DNA from: Ectobius pallidus
Taxonomy: Eukaryota; Arthropoda; Insecta; Blattodea; Ectobiidae
Assembly: GCA_964059195.1 (NCBI GenBank)
Contig: CAXKWD010000008.1
Span: forward strand, 48,030,502 to 48,094,501
DNA length: 64,000 nt
Direction: 5' to 3'
Part shown: positions 1 to 11,225 of the stretch, piece by piece
Position numbering within the stretch: the first letter of the stretch is position 1
How the letters are laid out: every line of letters starts with the position of its first letter
Notes under the pieces: generated by a model
What the model was told of the DNA's origin: nothing
Seen by the model: only the letters and a program-made list of their open reading frames with translations
The model's database searches: none
Translations under genes and position numbers: made by a program

Positions 1-2189
1 CAGATATTATAGTAGAATATATCGCTGGAGAAATGAATAAAGTAATATATTTAGGCCTATTTAGACAATTTCTCTCTCGGTCTTCAGAATATAGAAAATC
101 GTTTAAAAGTCGTAGCATTGTACATGTAGGCCTACTTGAATACGCACTTTCACATGCCTGAATTGAAGTAATTTAACTAAATGCCTTTCGCGAAAGTTTG
201 TAGGTAATTAATACAACACAATTCATACAACGAAATAATAAAACTTTACTTGTTCTTTTCTCCGACAGATTTAGCTTGAAACACATTAAATTGTTTTTCC
301 TTCCATTTCATTTATTTGGTTCATTATTTCGCTGATTTCCGATACTTCTTGGTTTAAAGAATCTTTATTTTTAACTTCGTTGTCACTTATATCGACCATT
401 TCCACAACACCAGTACTGTTCTTCTAATATCCCTGGATTTATTCTGTCATTTTCAGAATAATATGATGTAAACAAATAAAAAAAATTGACGGTAGCTCAA
501 GAATGCCTCAACGGGAAGTTTTTGGGTATGGCAATACTGGGGACGGGTCGCAATCTTCATTTTTTCGAGCGAGACCTTCTTTATATGGACGGTTTTCAGC
601 ATTATGGAGTGTGAAGCTCAAGATAAAGTGTGCGAATAATACACACTTTTCAGACACTTCTGGTAGATATACAAGTGAAATGCGATGTAAATTTTACAAT
701 GTCCTCTATTGCAAGTGTTGGATATTTTTTTTAAGTCCACAAACACATTCAATATTATTTCCTTTTGTCCACTTCGCAAAGACTTATCTCTCTTATTTTT
801 AATTATGCCACTTGGAACCAGGTTGAATTTCGGTCATTATGTTTAATACTTCTTGCAGACTGGGTTATAAATTATAAATGGCATGTTTCGCCGTTCATTG
901 AAGTTTGTATGTTTTCACTATTCACAACAATGACTCGCAGCGATTGCCATGTTTCACAATACATTGAAACATTTGTAATAAGTTGATATTGTTATCTTAA
1001 TAACTTTGTCATATATTATGAGCTTTTACTGTTGTAAAAATCAAATCTAATAAGTTACCGCATTATATTGTCTTGTAGCATGATGTGTGCTGTGGTTCAA
1101 ATCACATACATATGCTTACATGATGGACTTGTATTCTCAAAATGAATAGATATTAATATATATATATATATTTTTTTTTTTTTGAGTTTACAGACTATGT
1201 GCATCAATGTAAAAGGAGACAGGACTTCTGGACAAGAAACAATAGAACAGTTAAGAAGAATGAAGGAGACATCTGACTGAAGATATTATTATTATTATTA
1301 TTCTTATTCTTTTCAGTTGTAGAAAGGTTGAACTATGCTTTTCCTCTCTATTAGACTCACATTTATACTAGTAAATATTATAAATAAATTTTAACAGATG
1401 CATATCCCTGTGTGGGATGCGCCGATCAAGTCCAGCTTATATCCTGCCAAAAAGCTGTTGCAGTGCACAAAAACCTTCGCGTGTCAAGAAAGAATCAAAA
1501 TAGTTAAGTAGAAGTTGTACTAGTCAGGCTTTGACAATGGAGAGTGACGTTAACATTATCTAAGAAAACGCTGGTGAGATGAGGATTTAGTGTTTAGGAT
1601 TTTATATTTAATGAAACAATGTACATAAATGAATAAAGGGATAATGGGGAATAATAAAGATATCAGGGTTTGTAATTATTGTTTATATCTACCTACATGT
1701 GCTGTCATTCCCACATCGTCCACTCTGTTGGGAAGAGCTAGCCTACCTACAGTGTCATAACAGGAAGAGAATTATGCAGATCGCCATTCAGAAGTCCGGG
1801 GAAACTGCAGCTGAGGTATGTAACAGCTACAAATGGAGTCATAAGTGTAAAAGGCCCATGTACGTATTACATTAAAAATGGTATTATAAGCAGGGCGATC
1901 ATACAGATGGCGAAGATGAACACCACAAATTGGTGTCAGAAATTTTGGGATGATAGAACTCGATCCGATGTCATAGGTCATTGCCAATGTTGCAGGGGGA
2001 CGTGCCATCCACATCGGTCGCCGTATGTGCTCCAGTAACGAAGAAAGAAGAGTTGAAGTGATGTATGCGGTCAAGGACTCTTTAATGGCCATACAGGGAT
2101 AGTGATTGTTTTCAAATTTCTTTTTGAATTTTTTCACAAGAGCAAAACTGAAGTCATGACTAACCGACAACCCATACCAAACCTAGTAA
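1..2189. other. No gene recognised; AT-rich, simple repeats
   Basis: I see no protein family in this stretch. The open frames (for example 503-802 +, 765-986 + and 1772-2170 -) are short and have neither recognisable motifs nor splice context. Two simple repeats occur: an (AT)n tract running into a T run near 1156-1183, and an (ATT)n tract near 1285-1303. TAGGCCTA palindromes lie at 52-59 and 127-134. Confidence 0.6.
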
Positions 2190-2830
2190 ACTTAGTACAA
2201 CTGCACTATGTCCCTGAGTACATATATTTGGGACTTTCAGCACACCATGGGCAAAGAACTGAAAATAATTGCCATAGCATGGAAAACAATCTGGTATCTA
2301 AAATTTATCCTCTTAAATAAAAACATAAACCGCAAGCTGAAATTCGAAGCACTCGAATCCTGCATCTTACCAACTTTATTGTATAGATGCCAAAAATGAA
2401 ACCTGACTGAAGCCCACAAGAAAAAGATTCAAGTCTGTCATAGGAAGATGGAGAGGAAGATCCTAGGAGTATCCCTTGGACAGGATCCCAAATATCAGGA
2501 AAAGAACACTGGCAAAGACAGAGGATGTTTTCCTACGAGCAACAATACTCAAGTGGAAATGGGAAGGACACTTAGCTCGACTGCAAAGCAGCAGGTGAGC
2601 ACAAATCGCAACGATGTGGGACTCGTGCATAGGAGAGACACACCGAGGCAGACCAGCCACTAGAAGGGCCAACACATTCAAAAAGTCTGTTGGAGTCCAT
2701 TGGTCCACAACAAGGAGCTGGGGTGAATGGAAGGAATTAACTCACAACCAACAATTAATGTACACAGTGTAGCAATGAGCAAAAGTGCTCAAGAAAACAA
2801 GTGGAAAGAACCAGATGTGCCAACCCTGAA
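2190..2830 (+). pseudogene. Decayed C-terminal fragment of an RTE-like LINE reverse transcriptase
   Basis: Three short overlapping frames read, in order, an RT tail of the form YIWDF...KLKFEALESCILPTLLYRC, then a block like MERKILGVSLGQDP, then a stretch with KWEGHLAR-like and RPATRR-like patterns. This order is typical of the C-terminal end of endonuclease-RTs of RTE-like arthropod LINEs. The palm domain and endonuclease are absent, so the copy is 5'-truncated. The frame changes at least twice near 2400 and 2560, and stops interrupt it. No host function is likely. The clade is less certain than the LINE identity. Confidence 0.6.
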
Positions 2831-3197
2831 AGAACTATTTTGATAGAACTGAAACAGGCTTAGGTAAAAAATGTTGTAGAACCAACATCCACACAATCTA
2901 AGAACTAAGCAGATAAGCCAGAAATTTACATTAGCTCACCACATGAACTTCACATGAGCTTTCCCTTCATAGGAGGTCATTGCCCTTCATGGGATCAAAT
3001 TGGCTAATTCATTTACTCATTCACTATCTACTAGCCATAGAGTGTGCGTAGCGAGTAAGTAAAACCACCAATATTTTTTCAGTGTTTTTTTATTCGTCCA
3101 ATTAAGATAGGTGGTATGCCTATGATATAATTTATTTATATTCCAAGAAAGCATAATTTTATTAGCTACCATATCTCAAGTAAATCTCTAGGAAGCC
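2831..3197. other. No gene recognised
   Basis: AT-rich sequence between the LINE remnant and a short leucine-zipper ORF. I see no domain, RNA gene or repeat boundary here. Confidence 0.5.
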
Positions 3198-3377
3198 ATG
3201 GACACATTGGTGCAAAGGATCACATGTTTAGAAGCAAGAAATGCTAAATTACAAGAAGAAAATTTTAGGCTGAACCAAGTGATAAGTGCTAGTAAGACAA
3301 ACTTGCATGCAATTTCCAGCATTTCGAATGATATGAGTGGAGAAATAATACACTACTTCACTAGATGTTCAGGCTAA
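3198..3377 (+). CDS. Small ORF (59 aa) with a leucine-zipper heptad pattern; unknown
   Basis: An ATG at 3198 opens a 59-codon frame ending at a TAA at 3375-3377. Leucines fall at residues 4, 11, 18 and 25, a perfect four-heptad register, with charged and polar residues between (EARNAKLQEEN), so a short coiled coil is likely. There is no basic region before it, so a bZIP factor is not supported. It lies just beyond the 3' end of a minus-strand Penelope-like element and ends near that element's boundary. It could be a 3' exon, a fragment of a transposon ORF1, or chance. No function is assigned. Confidence 0.2.
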   Translation: MDTLVQRITCLEARNAKLQEENFRLNQVISASKTNLHAISSISNDMSGEIIHYFTRCSG

Positions 3378-5115
3378 TCTGGACTAGTTTCGGAATTATG
3401 GCTTTATTCCATTTTCAACGTAGCCTACTCCAACTGCCAGTTGTGCAATTTGAACACCCTCCCGTGGACATCCTATTAACTTCTTAATTAGGTCATCCTC
3501 CATTGGTATTTCAAAGTTCATTAGATGATCTACATTTTTCTGGACAAAGACCTTCTCCCAGACTGTAAGTTCACTATGTCCATGTGCACACTTAACCAAC
3601 TTAGGTTCTTGTTCAACTTCATGGTCCATATTCCATACATGTGCTGCTATCGCGGATTTTTAAATTTGTGCATATTTAATAATTTTGTGGTGTTCCTTCA
3701 TTCTGGTCTCTAAATTTCTTTTTGTTTTGCCTATGTATTTTTGTGGGCAATTTTTACAGCTGAACTGGTAGATACCTGATTTCTACAGGTGTTGCACTTT
3801 GTCTATGTTGGTAGAATTTAGCATATTTCTTAAACTGTATCTATTAATTGGGGCTAAGGTGATTTTGTGGTCTTTGAATACGGTATCTTTTTGAATTTTC
3901 TATCTGCTATTGGGTGGTGGGTGATTTTCTTGTATGTAACCATCTGTTCTTTTTCTGGTTTTAGGGTAGTTAAATCTGTGATTTGTTTTTGTCTTGGACA
4001 TTTTTTCATTTTCTTATCGACCAGTTCTTTGTGGAAACCATTTTTTTGTGCTGTATTAATAATTGTCTCAAATTCATTCTTATATTCCTTTTTGTTTCTT
4101 TGTTGAGTGGTAGGTTCACTAATCTGTATGTTAGACTGTTCAGTACTGCATGTTTGTGATTGGTAGGGTTGAAACTGTTTGCTTTTATGTAATTGTTTGA
4201 GTGAGTTTCCTTTCTGTGAATTCCAAATTTTAATCTATTGTCTTGTTTTATGATCTTTATGTCCAGAAAAGGGAGGTGGTTTTCCATTTGCTGTTCTAGA
4301 GTGAAGCTGATTGATTGGTCCTGGATATTAAGCAGTTTTAATGAATCCTGTATTTGTTTTCCATTTACTATAGTGAATATATATTCATATATCTGTGCCA
4401 TGTTTTGTACATGTGTGGGAAAGCTGATGTGATATGAGTTCCAAAGTAGCTCATATACAGGTCTGCTAGGAAGGGTGAAAGTGGATTTCCCATTGCCAGT
4501 CCACCTTTGCTGATAAAATTTTCCATTGAATGTAAAATATGTTTGATTGATACAAGGGTTTGTTAGTGATCAGCATTCTTTGATGATGTTATCACTGAAC
4601 CCACTTGATTTCAACCAGTTGGTTAGATATTTCAGAAGTTTTTTGATATCGACACTCGGGAACAATGCCATTACATTGAATGATACAAGTTGATCTGTTG
4701 GAGAAATCTCTGTTTTTTATTTCAAATTAAATTAATTTTTGATACTTCTGCCATTTTGCCAGGTAGCAAGTGGAGCATTGATATTGTTGATTTATCAGTC
4801 TCATTTTGTGGCTGGGTTTATGAATTTTCGGTAGTGCATGTATTTTTGGCAGCGTGAGATTCGAGGATTTCAAGTTTCATTTTTCACATTCTGGTATAAC
4901 AGTTGTGGTTTTTATTGACTGATGCATTTCTTAAGAGGGTCATGATTGACTTCAATGAATTCCTCCCCTATGAGCAGGTCTTCCATCTTCTTGATGTAGT
5001 CTTCTTTATTTTGGATAAGGATCAAATAAAGTTTTTTATAATTAACATTTAATCTCACCTTCATTATATTAAGTGTAGGCCTACCTATATTGTTGTGTTC
5101 TTTAAATAACCACAA
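3360..5115 (-). mobile_element. Penelope-like element (RT plus GIY-YIG endonuclease), broken
   Basis: Read on the minus strand, the order is an RT N-terminal block (4912-5115, IKKMEDLLIGEEF), LPKIHALPKIHKPSHKMRLI near 4750-4850, LVSFNVMALFPSVDIKK near 4640-4700, GLAMGNPLSPFLADLYM near 4470-4510, and the 4006-4401 frame with FLDIKIIKQDNRLKFGIHRK. A GIY-YIG endonuclease then starts near 3700-3790 (GIYQFSCKNCPQKYIGKTKR). The order RT then GIY-YIG is diagnostic of Penelope-like elements. Frameshifts lie between the TYFTFNGKFY-type block and the GLAMGNP block, and near 4000 and 3650. The 3' end carries the phrase ATAATTCCGAAACTAGTCC (3373-3395 region), commonly seen at these element ends. The copy is inactive. 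Confidence 0.85.
4006..4401 (-). pseudogene. Penelope-like RT C-terminal fragment (thumb region)
   Basis: This 131-codon frame is the longest intact piece of the Penelope-like element. The segment around residues 33-70 (FTLEQQMENHLPFLDIKI...FGIHRKETHS) matches the family pattern in which the RT palm is followed by FLDLxI...YRKPT. The HKHAVLNSL region near residue 80 fits the next conserved block. The frame is open at neither end into a complete protein. The upstream catalytic blocks are in other frames, so this is a pseudogene piece. Confidence 0.7.
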
Positions 5116-5497
5116 CTTCTGAACTATTTGAGATAAAATACTAAATTGAATGTGTATGTACAGAAAATTTCATTCTCTAAGTTTATTCATGGCCTTTTTT
5201 TGCTGTAAACTTAATACTTTACATGTTAGGGGACTAAGTTCAGTAAAAAACGTAGTAATAGTTTTTTCAGCAAAATAATTTATTTTTGACAGCGAACATC
5301 TATTAAACGATCCGAGATAGTGAAACAATTATAAATACAAACTCTTAGGAAATTTAATCAGCTTTAACTCCCTGTAGGACTATATTTTCTCTACAACCAA
5401 TCGTTCATGAGATGTAAAAAAAAAAATCATACATTTTGCTACACTGTTTTAAAGTTTGAATAAATCATTGCATATATGGACTTTGTGAAAACAGACG
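5116..5497. other. No gene recognised
   Basis: AT-rich sequence between the Penelope-like element and the MITE. No coding signal or RNA gene is visible. Confidence 0.5.
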
Positions 5498-6037
5498 TAC
5501 CGTATTTTACGGACTATAAGACGCACCTTGGTTTTAGAATGGAAATTTAAAGGAAAAGAAATTTAATGTGATTCTAAATGAAAATTTTCAAAAGGGAATA
5601 ATATACTTCATTGCATAAACAAATTATAACCTTGTTCAATGAAATCAGTGTAAATCACTTCTAACTTAAAAACCTGTGTAGTACGAAAATCTCTTCTGTA
5701 CAGGTGGCATTGGGTAAATTTTAACAACTGAACTGATTTCTCATAAAATACTGAAAATACTTTTACACCCTCTAACCCTCAATTCAGCATACGGTAAGCG
5801 TAACGGGACAAGGCTGTTTAAACCACCCGGCAGAGACAACTCTTTTTATATAAAAGTACTTCCTTGTTTATCTGTGCCAAAATTTGTAAATATCTTATCG
5901 TTTACAACACCTTCTTTATAACTATGGAATTCCGGCAATATTTACCATAATTTAAATTTTTTATTGTACTTTGGACCATTAGACGCATCCAACATTCAAG
6001 GTAAAAAATTTTGTCTTATGGTCCGTAAAATACGGTA
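5498..6037. mobile_element. 540-bp non-autonomous TIR element (MITE), Tc1/mariner-type TA target site
   Basis: The left end reads TACCGTATTTTACGGACT followed by ATAAGACGCACC. The right end, reverse-complemented, reads TACCGTATTTTACGGACC followed by ATAAGACAAAA, with a second GATGCGTCTAATG copy further in. The outermost bases are TA on both sides, so a TA duplication is likely, which fits the Tc1/mariner superfamily. The inside (about 500 bp) has no ORF. The terminal motif CCGTATTTTACGG is itself palindromic. Superfamily assignment is inferred from the TA site only. Confidence 0.7.
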
Positions 6038-6241
6038 TTAGTTACTTGGAAATAGGTGGGGATATTAATTAGTGAGTTCTACCAGCCTATAAAGAATCCT
6101 TTCAGCAATTAAGTAGTAAATATACCTCAAAATGGCCGTTATTGGAGTTAGTGACTCCTGCCGTAACAGCGACCATATGAAACATGAAAAAAGTTTATAA
6201 ACTTAAAGAAATAAAGATAAAAAGTGGATATAGATACATAC

Positions 6242-7535
6242 CTTGAAGTATTTTAATTTTTTTACATCTGTTTAGCACCTCGTCGTTAAATACGAGACTT
6301 CCAGGAGTCAAGACATCTGTCCAAGGTAGAGTTACAAATGAGATAACAGACTGAGAAACACAAAGTTTATCACTTCTCATTTCTGACATATGTAAGGTTG
6401 CTCCAACCATATTAAAGCACCTTCTAACAATATCTTCTTTAAAGTCTTTTAGCACATCCATGTGAGCAAACAAATTGGCAAAATGATTAATCACTAAATT
6501 AATTACTTCCCCAAAGAATATGAACACATATGGACTTCTTTCTGGTGGCCTCCTGCAAGTGTTTTCTAACATAACTGACAGTTCCACTGCACAGCTAATA
6601 ATGCTTTCTATGGACAGAACTAGATCCAAGCTTTTATCTATATCAACTTCTCTTGTAAGAGTTTCTACATATGCAATCACTTGTCTACATAGTGCATGCC
6701 ATAAGGAACTACACATTTTACAGTCCACTGGTAGATGTGCTTCTCTCTGACTAACTTCACTGCTCAAGAGGGCTTTATAGAAGGGCTGTTTCAGTTCACC
6801 TAAATCACTGAGAGTGGGTTGTATTACACCACCTGGCAGAGCTAACTTCCGTTTCTTTGCTCCACTGGGACCCTGTTCATAATCATATTCACTTGTCCTC
6901 CTTTCTACTTCTGACACCAAACTGATATCATGTTCCTTTTGATTCTGATTCTCTCTTTTACGTTTTTCCATGCTTCTTTTTGGAGCAAAATACACTGAAT
7001 CATAGCAGCTCTCTTGTTCAATTTTCTCTACATGGCTTGTTCCTAATCTGGTCATCATCTTCGAAGTAACACTTCCTTTAGAATCAGTGCCCTTTCTGGG
7101 GGGTGAATATGGTTTCGTATCAGCAAGATGAAAAGGGATCCTCACAGATATATTTCGCTTTAGATGTTTTGAAGGATCTTCAACGTCATTTAAGTTAAGA
7201 TTTGAAATGAGGTTTGTTACTTGATTTTGCCGACTAATATTAGTAGGTACTCTACTTGTATTAGCAGAACTAGAAGAATCAGAGATAGTTTCCTTTGCAT
7301 GTGCTTCCAGTCTCTCTCTATTAATCTCCAAACAGGAACTAGATTCTGAATCTGAAGTATGAAGTTCAAATTCATCACCATTCTCATATTCACACACCAA
7401 ACTGGAACTCCACTCTAAATCTGATGCTTCACCACTATCAGGATCAACTTCTTCATTTCCATTTCTTATAGAAGCATTTTTAACAAATGAAATGATATCT
7501 TCATAGATAGCCCACTCCATCAAATGTATAATCCT
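6242..7535 (-). CDS. Large internal exon, probable ATR-type checkpoint kinase N-terminal region
   Basis: This is a 1294-bp exon on the minus strand. The acceptor is TTTTAACTATGTTGCAG before 7535 and the donor AAG|GTATGT after 6242; it enters in phase 0 and leaves after one base of a codon. The N-terminal half is acidic, serine-rich and probably disordered. A basic GAKKRKLALPGG patch follows near residue 230. A helical half then carries LWHALCRQVIAYVETL and FVTLPWTDVLTPG. The order basic KRxL patch, LWxAL block, helical segment, SxPW block parallels the vertebrate ATR region just upstream of its HEAT repeats, as I know it. ATR is a nuclear PI3K-like kinase acting in DNA-damage checkpoints; this exon would be regulatory. 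No kinase domain is in the window. A different HEAT-repeat protein remains possible. Confidence 0.55.
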
Positions 7536-8477
7536 CTGCAACATAGTTAAAAAGTTTCATTTACTTTTGGTGGAAAAAGTTATATTTTTGCAATTAAAAA
7601 AAATATATATTAAAAAAAAAAATATATATATATAGGCCTATATATATATTAAAGCAAAATGTTATGCAGAAAGAAAACTAGTAAAAGTTATTAAAGGGCT
7701 GCCACATGGAAAAACTGTATAACAGTATTAACTTATATTAATATAATGAAGTGAAATAATACACTTGTAATAATCAAAAAGTTCAAAAACTTATAAAAAA
7801 ACTTGCCTAAGAATTCAGTAATTAATTAGCTCTTATTTTTACTTTCTCGCATATATGTAGTATAGAGAAAATATTGTGATTGTGACAAAAAATTGAAATC
7901 GACATAACACTGGGAAAGCATGTTTCACAATGCCTAGAAACTGAAAAAAAGTGTTTTTGGAATGACGTCTGTCCGTGGACAAGCACAGCGGGTAAATGGT
8001 CCATTGTAATTACTTCATTTTTTGAATCAAGGACTTTTTAAAAATTTGATCAAACTGCCCAGAATTTGGATTTTATAACTGAAATATTAAAGGAACTTTC
8101 ATGAAAACATTTTTTAAATTGGCAACTATTTTAATAAAAATGTGAAATTGGAAACTCTTATCTGTAACTAATAAAATGGCTATATCCATTTCTCTGCAAA
8201 AATGATTCTGGGGGTACTTTACTCTTATCCATTTTCAATTTTTCTAGATTATCTCCATTACTGTAGGCGATACATGAAAACCTACCACAGTAAAGTTGTA
8301 GAGAAAATTAAAAACAACATTTTTGGTTAAATACATTTCTTTATAAAATTAATAGGTATCAAGATAAAAAAACGAAATAACATGACTTAAATGTGAATTT
8401 CAGTACATACAATTTCATTAAAATTGTTGTGAAATGTAGTCGCTTTACCACAGTCGTAATTAACACACCAAAATCAA
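7536..8477. other. Intron-like sequence; AT low-complexity tract
   Basis: This lies upstream of the ATR-like exon on its strand, so it is probably intron. An A/AT low-complexity tract fills 7597-7650 and includes TAGGCCTA at 7633-7640. The minus-strand frame 7822-8004 has no motif and no good splice sites. Nothing else is recognised. Confidence 0.5.
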
Positions 8478-8680
8478 TTAGAGCAAGGTGGTATAGGGTA
8501 ATAGGGAAGAGATCCTGGGTTCAAACCACACCTCGTGGCAACTCAAATTTACCAGTAGGCTCTTTGTAGGCTCATTCGTGCAGCTTTTGCTTCTGTTGTT
8601 TGGCTCTATCTCAATGTATCCTGCATTTTTGCCTTTGAGATTGAGGAACCATGCAAATCCCAAGTTGTTGTTGTTGTTAT
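8478..8680 (+). mobile_element. tRNA-derived SINE with (TTG)n tail
   Basis: A pol III type B box (GGTTCAAACCA, 8518-8528) lies about 40 bases after an A-box-like GGTGGTATAGGG segment, the spacing of a tRNA-type promoter. The body continues for about 140 bp and ends in a TTG/TTA simple-repeat tail beginning near 8664. No target-site duplication could be defined, because the tail runs into further TTA repeats and then a LINE fragment. Confidence 0.45.
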
Positions 8681-8740
8681 TATTATGTATTATTATCCTG
8701 TTGTTATTATTATGTATTATTGTTATGTTATTATTATCCT
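8664..8740. repeat. (TTG)n/(TTA)n compound microsatellite
   Basis: The region is made of TTG and TTA triplets interrupted by two copies of TATTATCCTG-like sequence, and it sits between the SINE tail and a LINE fragment. It probably grew from the SINE 3' tail. Confidence 0.7.
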
Positions 8741-9242
8741 GCGAGTTGTATTATATGGATGTAAGACATGGTCGCTCACTCTTCGGGAAGAACATGAACT
8801 GAGAGTGTTCGAAAACAGGGTGCTTAGAAAAATATTTTGGCCTAAGAGAGATGAAAATGGGGACTGGAGAAAACTGTATGACGAGCTTCATGACCTGTAC
8901 TCTTCATCAGATATAATAGTGGTAATTAAATCATGGAGGATGGAATGGGCTAGACATGTTGCACGCACGGGGGAGGAAAGACATATCTCAAAAGTATTGG
9001 CTGGGAGACCCGAAGGAAAAAGACCACCTGGAAGACCCAGAAGTAGGTGGGAGGACAATATTAGGATAGATTTAAGGAAAGTAGGATTTGCGAGGGATGA
9101 TTGGATAGAGTTAGCACAGAATAGGGTTGAATGGCAGGCTCAGGTAAGCGCAGCAATGAACCTTCGGGTTCTATAAAATAGATAATATTCCTTTAGCTTA
9201 CTAAGAATTGTCTACTGCCATTGAGTAAGTAAGTAAGTAATT
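8741..9242 (+). pseudogene. C-terminal fragment of a LINE endonuclease-RT, with 3' (AAGT)n tail
   Basis: From about 8745 the frame reads VLYGCKTWSLTLREEHELRVFENRVLRK... and continues to a stop at 9174-9176. It includes the blocks LHDLYSSS, WARHVARTGEE and GKRPPGRPRSRWEDNIR. This is a very common C-terminal end of arthropod LINE RTs (RTE-like). The 144 or so codons are uninterrupted, so the copy is recent, but the endonuclease and RT palm are missing (5' truncation). After the stop, a 50-bp 3' UTR ends in AAGT repeats at about 9224-9240, the microsatellite-type tail of such elements. The upstream MYYYPVV residues are microsatellite, not protein. Confidence 0.8.
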
Positions 9243-9920
9243 AAAATTTACTTTCGCTGCCCAAAAAAAGTTTGTAACACTGCAATAGACCCCTTAAAAG
9301 ATGCAATTGCAATATTCAAAAGATGTGACTTTCTAAAAGTCTGTGAAGTCCGAAACAGTCTCACTAATAGAAATTCAAAGCAATGACAATGTAAACACTT
9401 GTTATAGGCAAATAATATGTTTATGACCTCCAATACTTCATAACTAGACAATGAATCTTAGGTTTTACCATTAAATCATTCTGGTGCCAGTAGGCCTATG
9501 CACACATTTTCATGTTTTGGCTTTTTTTTATTTTTTGTACCTATAACAGGTTTTTCACTTTAAACTGTACAGTTCACAAAATTAAGAAGAAATATTATTA
9601 TAACATGAAGCTAGAAATGGAATCGAGGAAGACAGTGCAAGGAAGGTTTGAGCTTTGCCACTGTCCTAAAATAGGATAGGCCTATATTTAAATATGTTGT
9701 AAACAAACACAGTGTACAACACTGTAGACAATCTGTGTGTTCTTTATTTATGGTGGAACCACAGTATACGTATTAATACAGTAAAGAAACTCAGCCCGTT
9801 TTTCTGCCAGACGGACATGCGCGCGCAGATTACCTAGCGATCCTACCGGCCATTGAGTAATACTACAATCACTACTGCGGGAAGAATGGAAATAAATAGG
9901 AGTCTTGAATTTTTATAGCA
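9243..9920. other. Upstream region of the THAP gene; no other gene seen
   Basis: TAGGCCTA palindromes lie at 9491-9498 and 9677-9684. The last 150 bp before the THAP start codon include a GC-richer patch (GACATGCGCGCGCAG, near 9814-9829) that could belong to a promoter. There is no clear TATA box. The minus-strand frames at 9248-9451 and 9843-10097 have no motif. Confidence 0.4.
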
Positions 9921-11072
9921 ATGCGTGTTTCGAAAGGATGTTATTGTTCTGCTATAAATTGCTATATATTGTTCTGCTATTGTTACAATAAAGGAAGAAA
10001 TCCTGAATTGCATTTCTTCACTTTCCCAAAAGATCCAGAAAGGTAAGAAGAAAAATACGTAATATTTATTGTATGCCTGCTGGCTTACTCTTGACACATG
10101 TTCTGGTGTGGCTATGTTTACATTTACTTTAATGTAATATTTTTATCTTTAATTATGTTGTAATTTCTAACAATAGATACTAATGAAATGAAAATGTCAG
10201 CAGTCTATATCACGGTTAAAGATAACAATATTTAGGATGTCGTATTGTGATCGCTTAAGATAACACAATATTTGCTGCGGTGCAGCTTATTTCCTATGTG
10301 CATTGTAATGTATATGTCAGGGCCGGTTATGTATACAAACATGTGTGCCGTGTTGGCAGTCAAGAATGGCTATGTGAGCTCTAATGCACATGGCCATTTT
10401 GCAGCATGTAGCCGATTTTTTTTCTTTGCTTGCACAAACCTGACAATCAAAGATCCACATGCCCGGTTGTAAGGATCAATGCTAAGGAATATCAGTGCAC
10501 ATAACTCAATTTCCTAAAAAAGTGCACATAGCCGATTTTACAGGTGGTACGATATTTATTTTCTCGAACACGATGTAGGCGTAAAGATGACGAAAACATA
10601 ATCTTACATAATAAATTCTCGGATACATGTGCCATTAAGGTGTTTGCGACAGTAAACTAACATGACATCATTATCCAAACCTAGGCAAGCAATAGGCTTA
10701 CCTAAAATAGGCTACTGTTAAGAAGCGTATCTAGTCCAAGGTTTTTCCCACCTTTAAAATCAACGTTTAAGTTATAAATTATATTAAAGAGTGACCTTTG
10801 AATATAGGTTTGTCACACTGCTCGTCCTCAACTTCATTGTTGAGATTGTATTTTGTTTCTGTATCTTACGGCTTCGATCTACCTTCAATTGTTGTAATGA
10901 TTTCAGGTGTAAAAAATGGGTCATCAATAGTCGGCGAGAAGACCTACAAACAAAAACTGTAAAATATTTAAATGTAAATTGCCGCCTATGTTTGGAACAC
11001 TTCGAAAACAGCCAGTTTATGAATTCCAATAAGAACTCTTTAATTAAAACTGCTGTACCGACTGTATACTAA
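9921..11072 (+). CDS. Two-exon single THAP-domain protein (95 aa)
   Basis: Exon 1 is 9921-10042 and exon 2 is 10907-11072. The donor is GAAAG|GTAAGA and the acceptor TGATTTCAG|GTGT; an Arg codon is split across the join. Joined, they give 288 nt, exactly 96 codons with the stop. The product carries every hallmark of the THAP zinc-finger DNA-binding domain: C9-x4-C14, FPKDPER at 35-41, W45, C69-x2-H72 and AVPT at 90-93. The zinc-coordinating C2CH module is thus complete, but nothing follows it, so this is a THAP-only protein. It could be a domesticated P-element-type end or a small regulator. Seven extra residues (about 15-21, YILFCYC) lie after the second cysteine and match a local direct repeat of TTGTTCTGCTAT. 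A polyadenylation signal lies 148 bp after the stop. Confidence 0.8.
10043..10906 (+). other. Intron of the THAP gene (864 bp)
   Basis: GT...AG intron with donor GTAAGA and acceptor TTTCAG. The frame at 10272-10472 inside it shows no motif. Splitting of a THAP domain between the FPKDPER block and the CxxW block by an intron is common in this family, as I know it. Confidence 0.7.
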
Positions 11073-11219
11073 AAGCAGTTTTGGAGTATTAGAAATTGAG
11101 AAATATTGATAGAAACCTATATTTTTATTTGAATTTTGTATTGTATTTGATGTAATATTGTATTATTTTTGTAAAATGATGACATTTCTATTCTAATGTA
11201 ATATTAGGCTACTTTTAAA

Positions 11220-11225
11220 AATAAA
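11220..11225 (+). terminator. Polyadenylation signal AATAAA for the THAP gene
   Basis: AATAAA lies 148 bp after the THAP stop codon on the same strand and fits a short 3' UTR. No transcript evidence is available. Confidence 0.4.

Noticed and set aside
503..986. Two overlapping ORFs at the left end
   Set aside because: They show no motif, no splice context and random composition.
7822..8004. 60-aa minus-strand ORF near the ATR-like exon, considered as another exon
   Set aside because: No acceptor or donor of acceptable quality borders it, and the peptide has no helical HEAT-like character.
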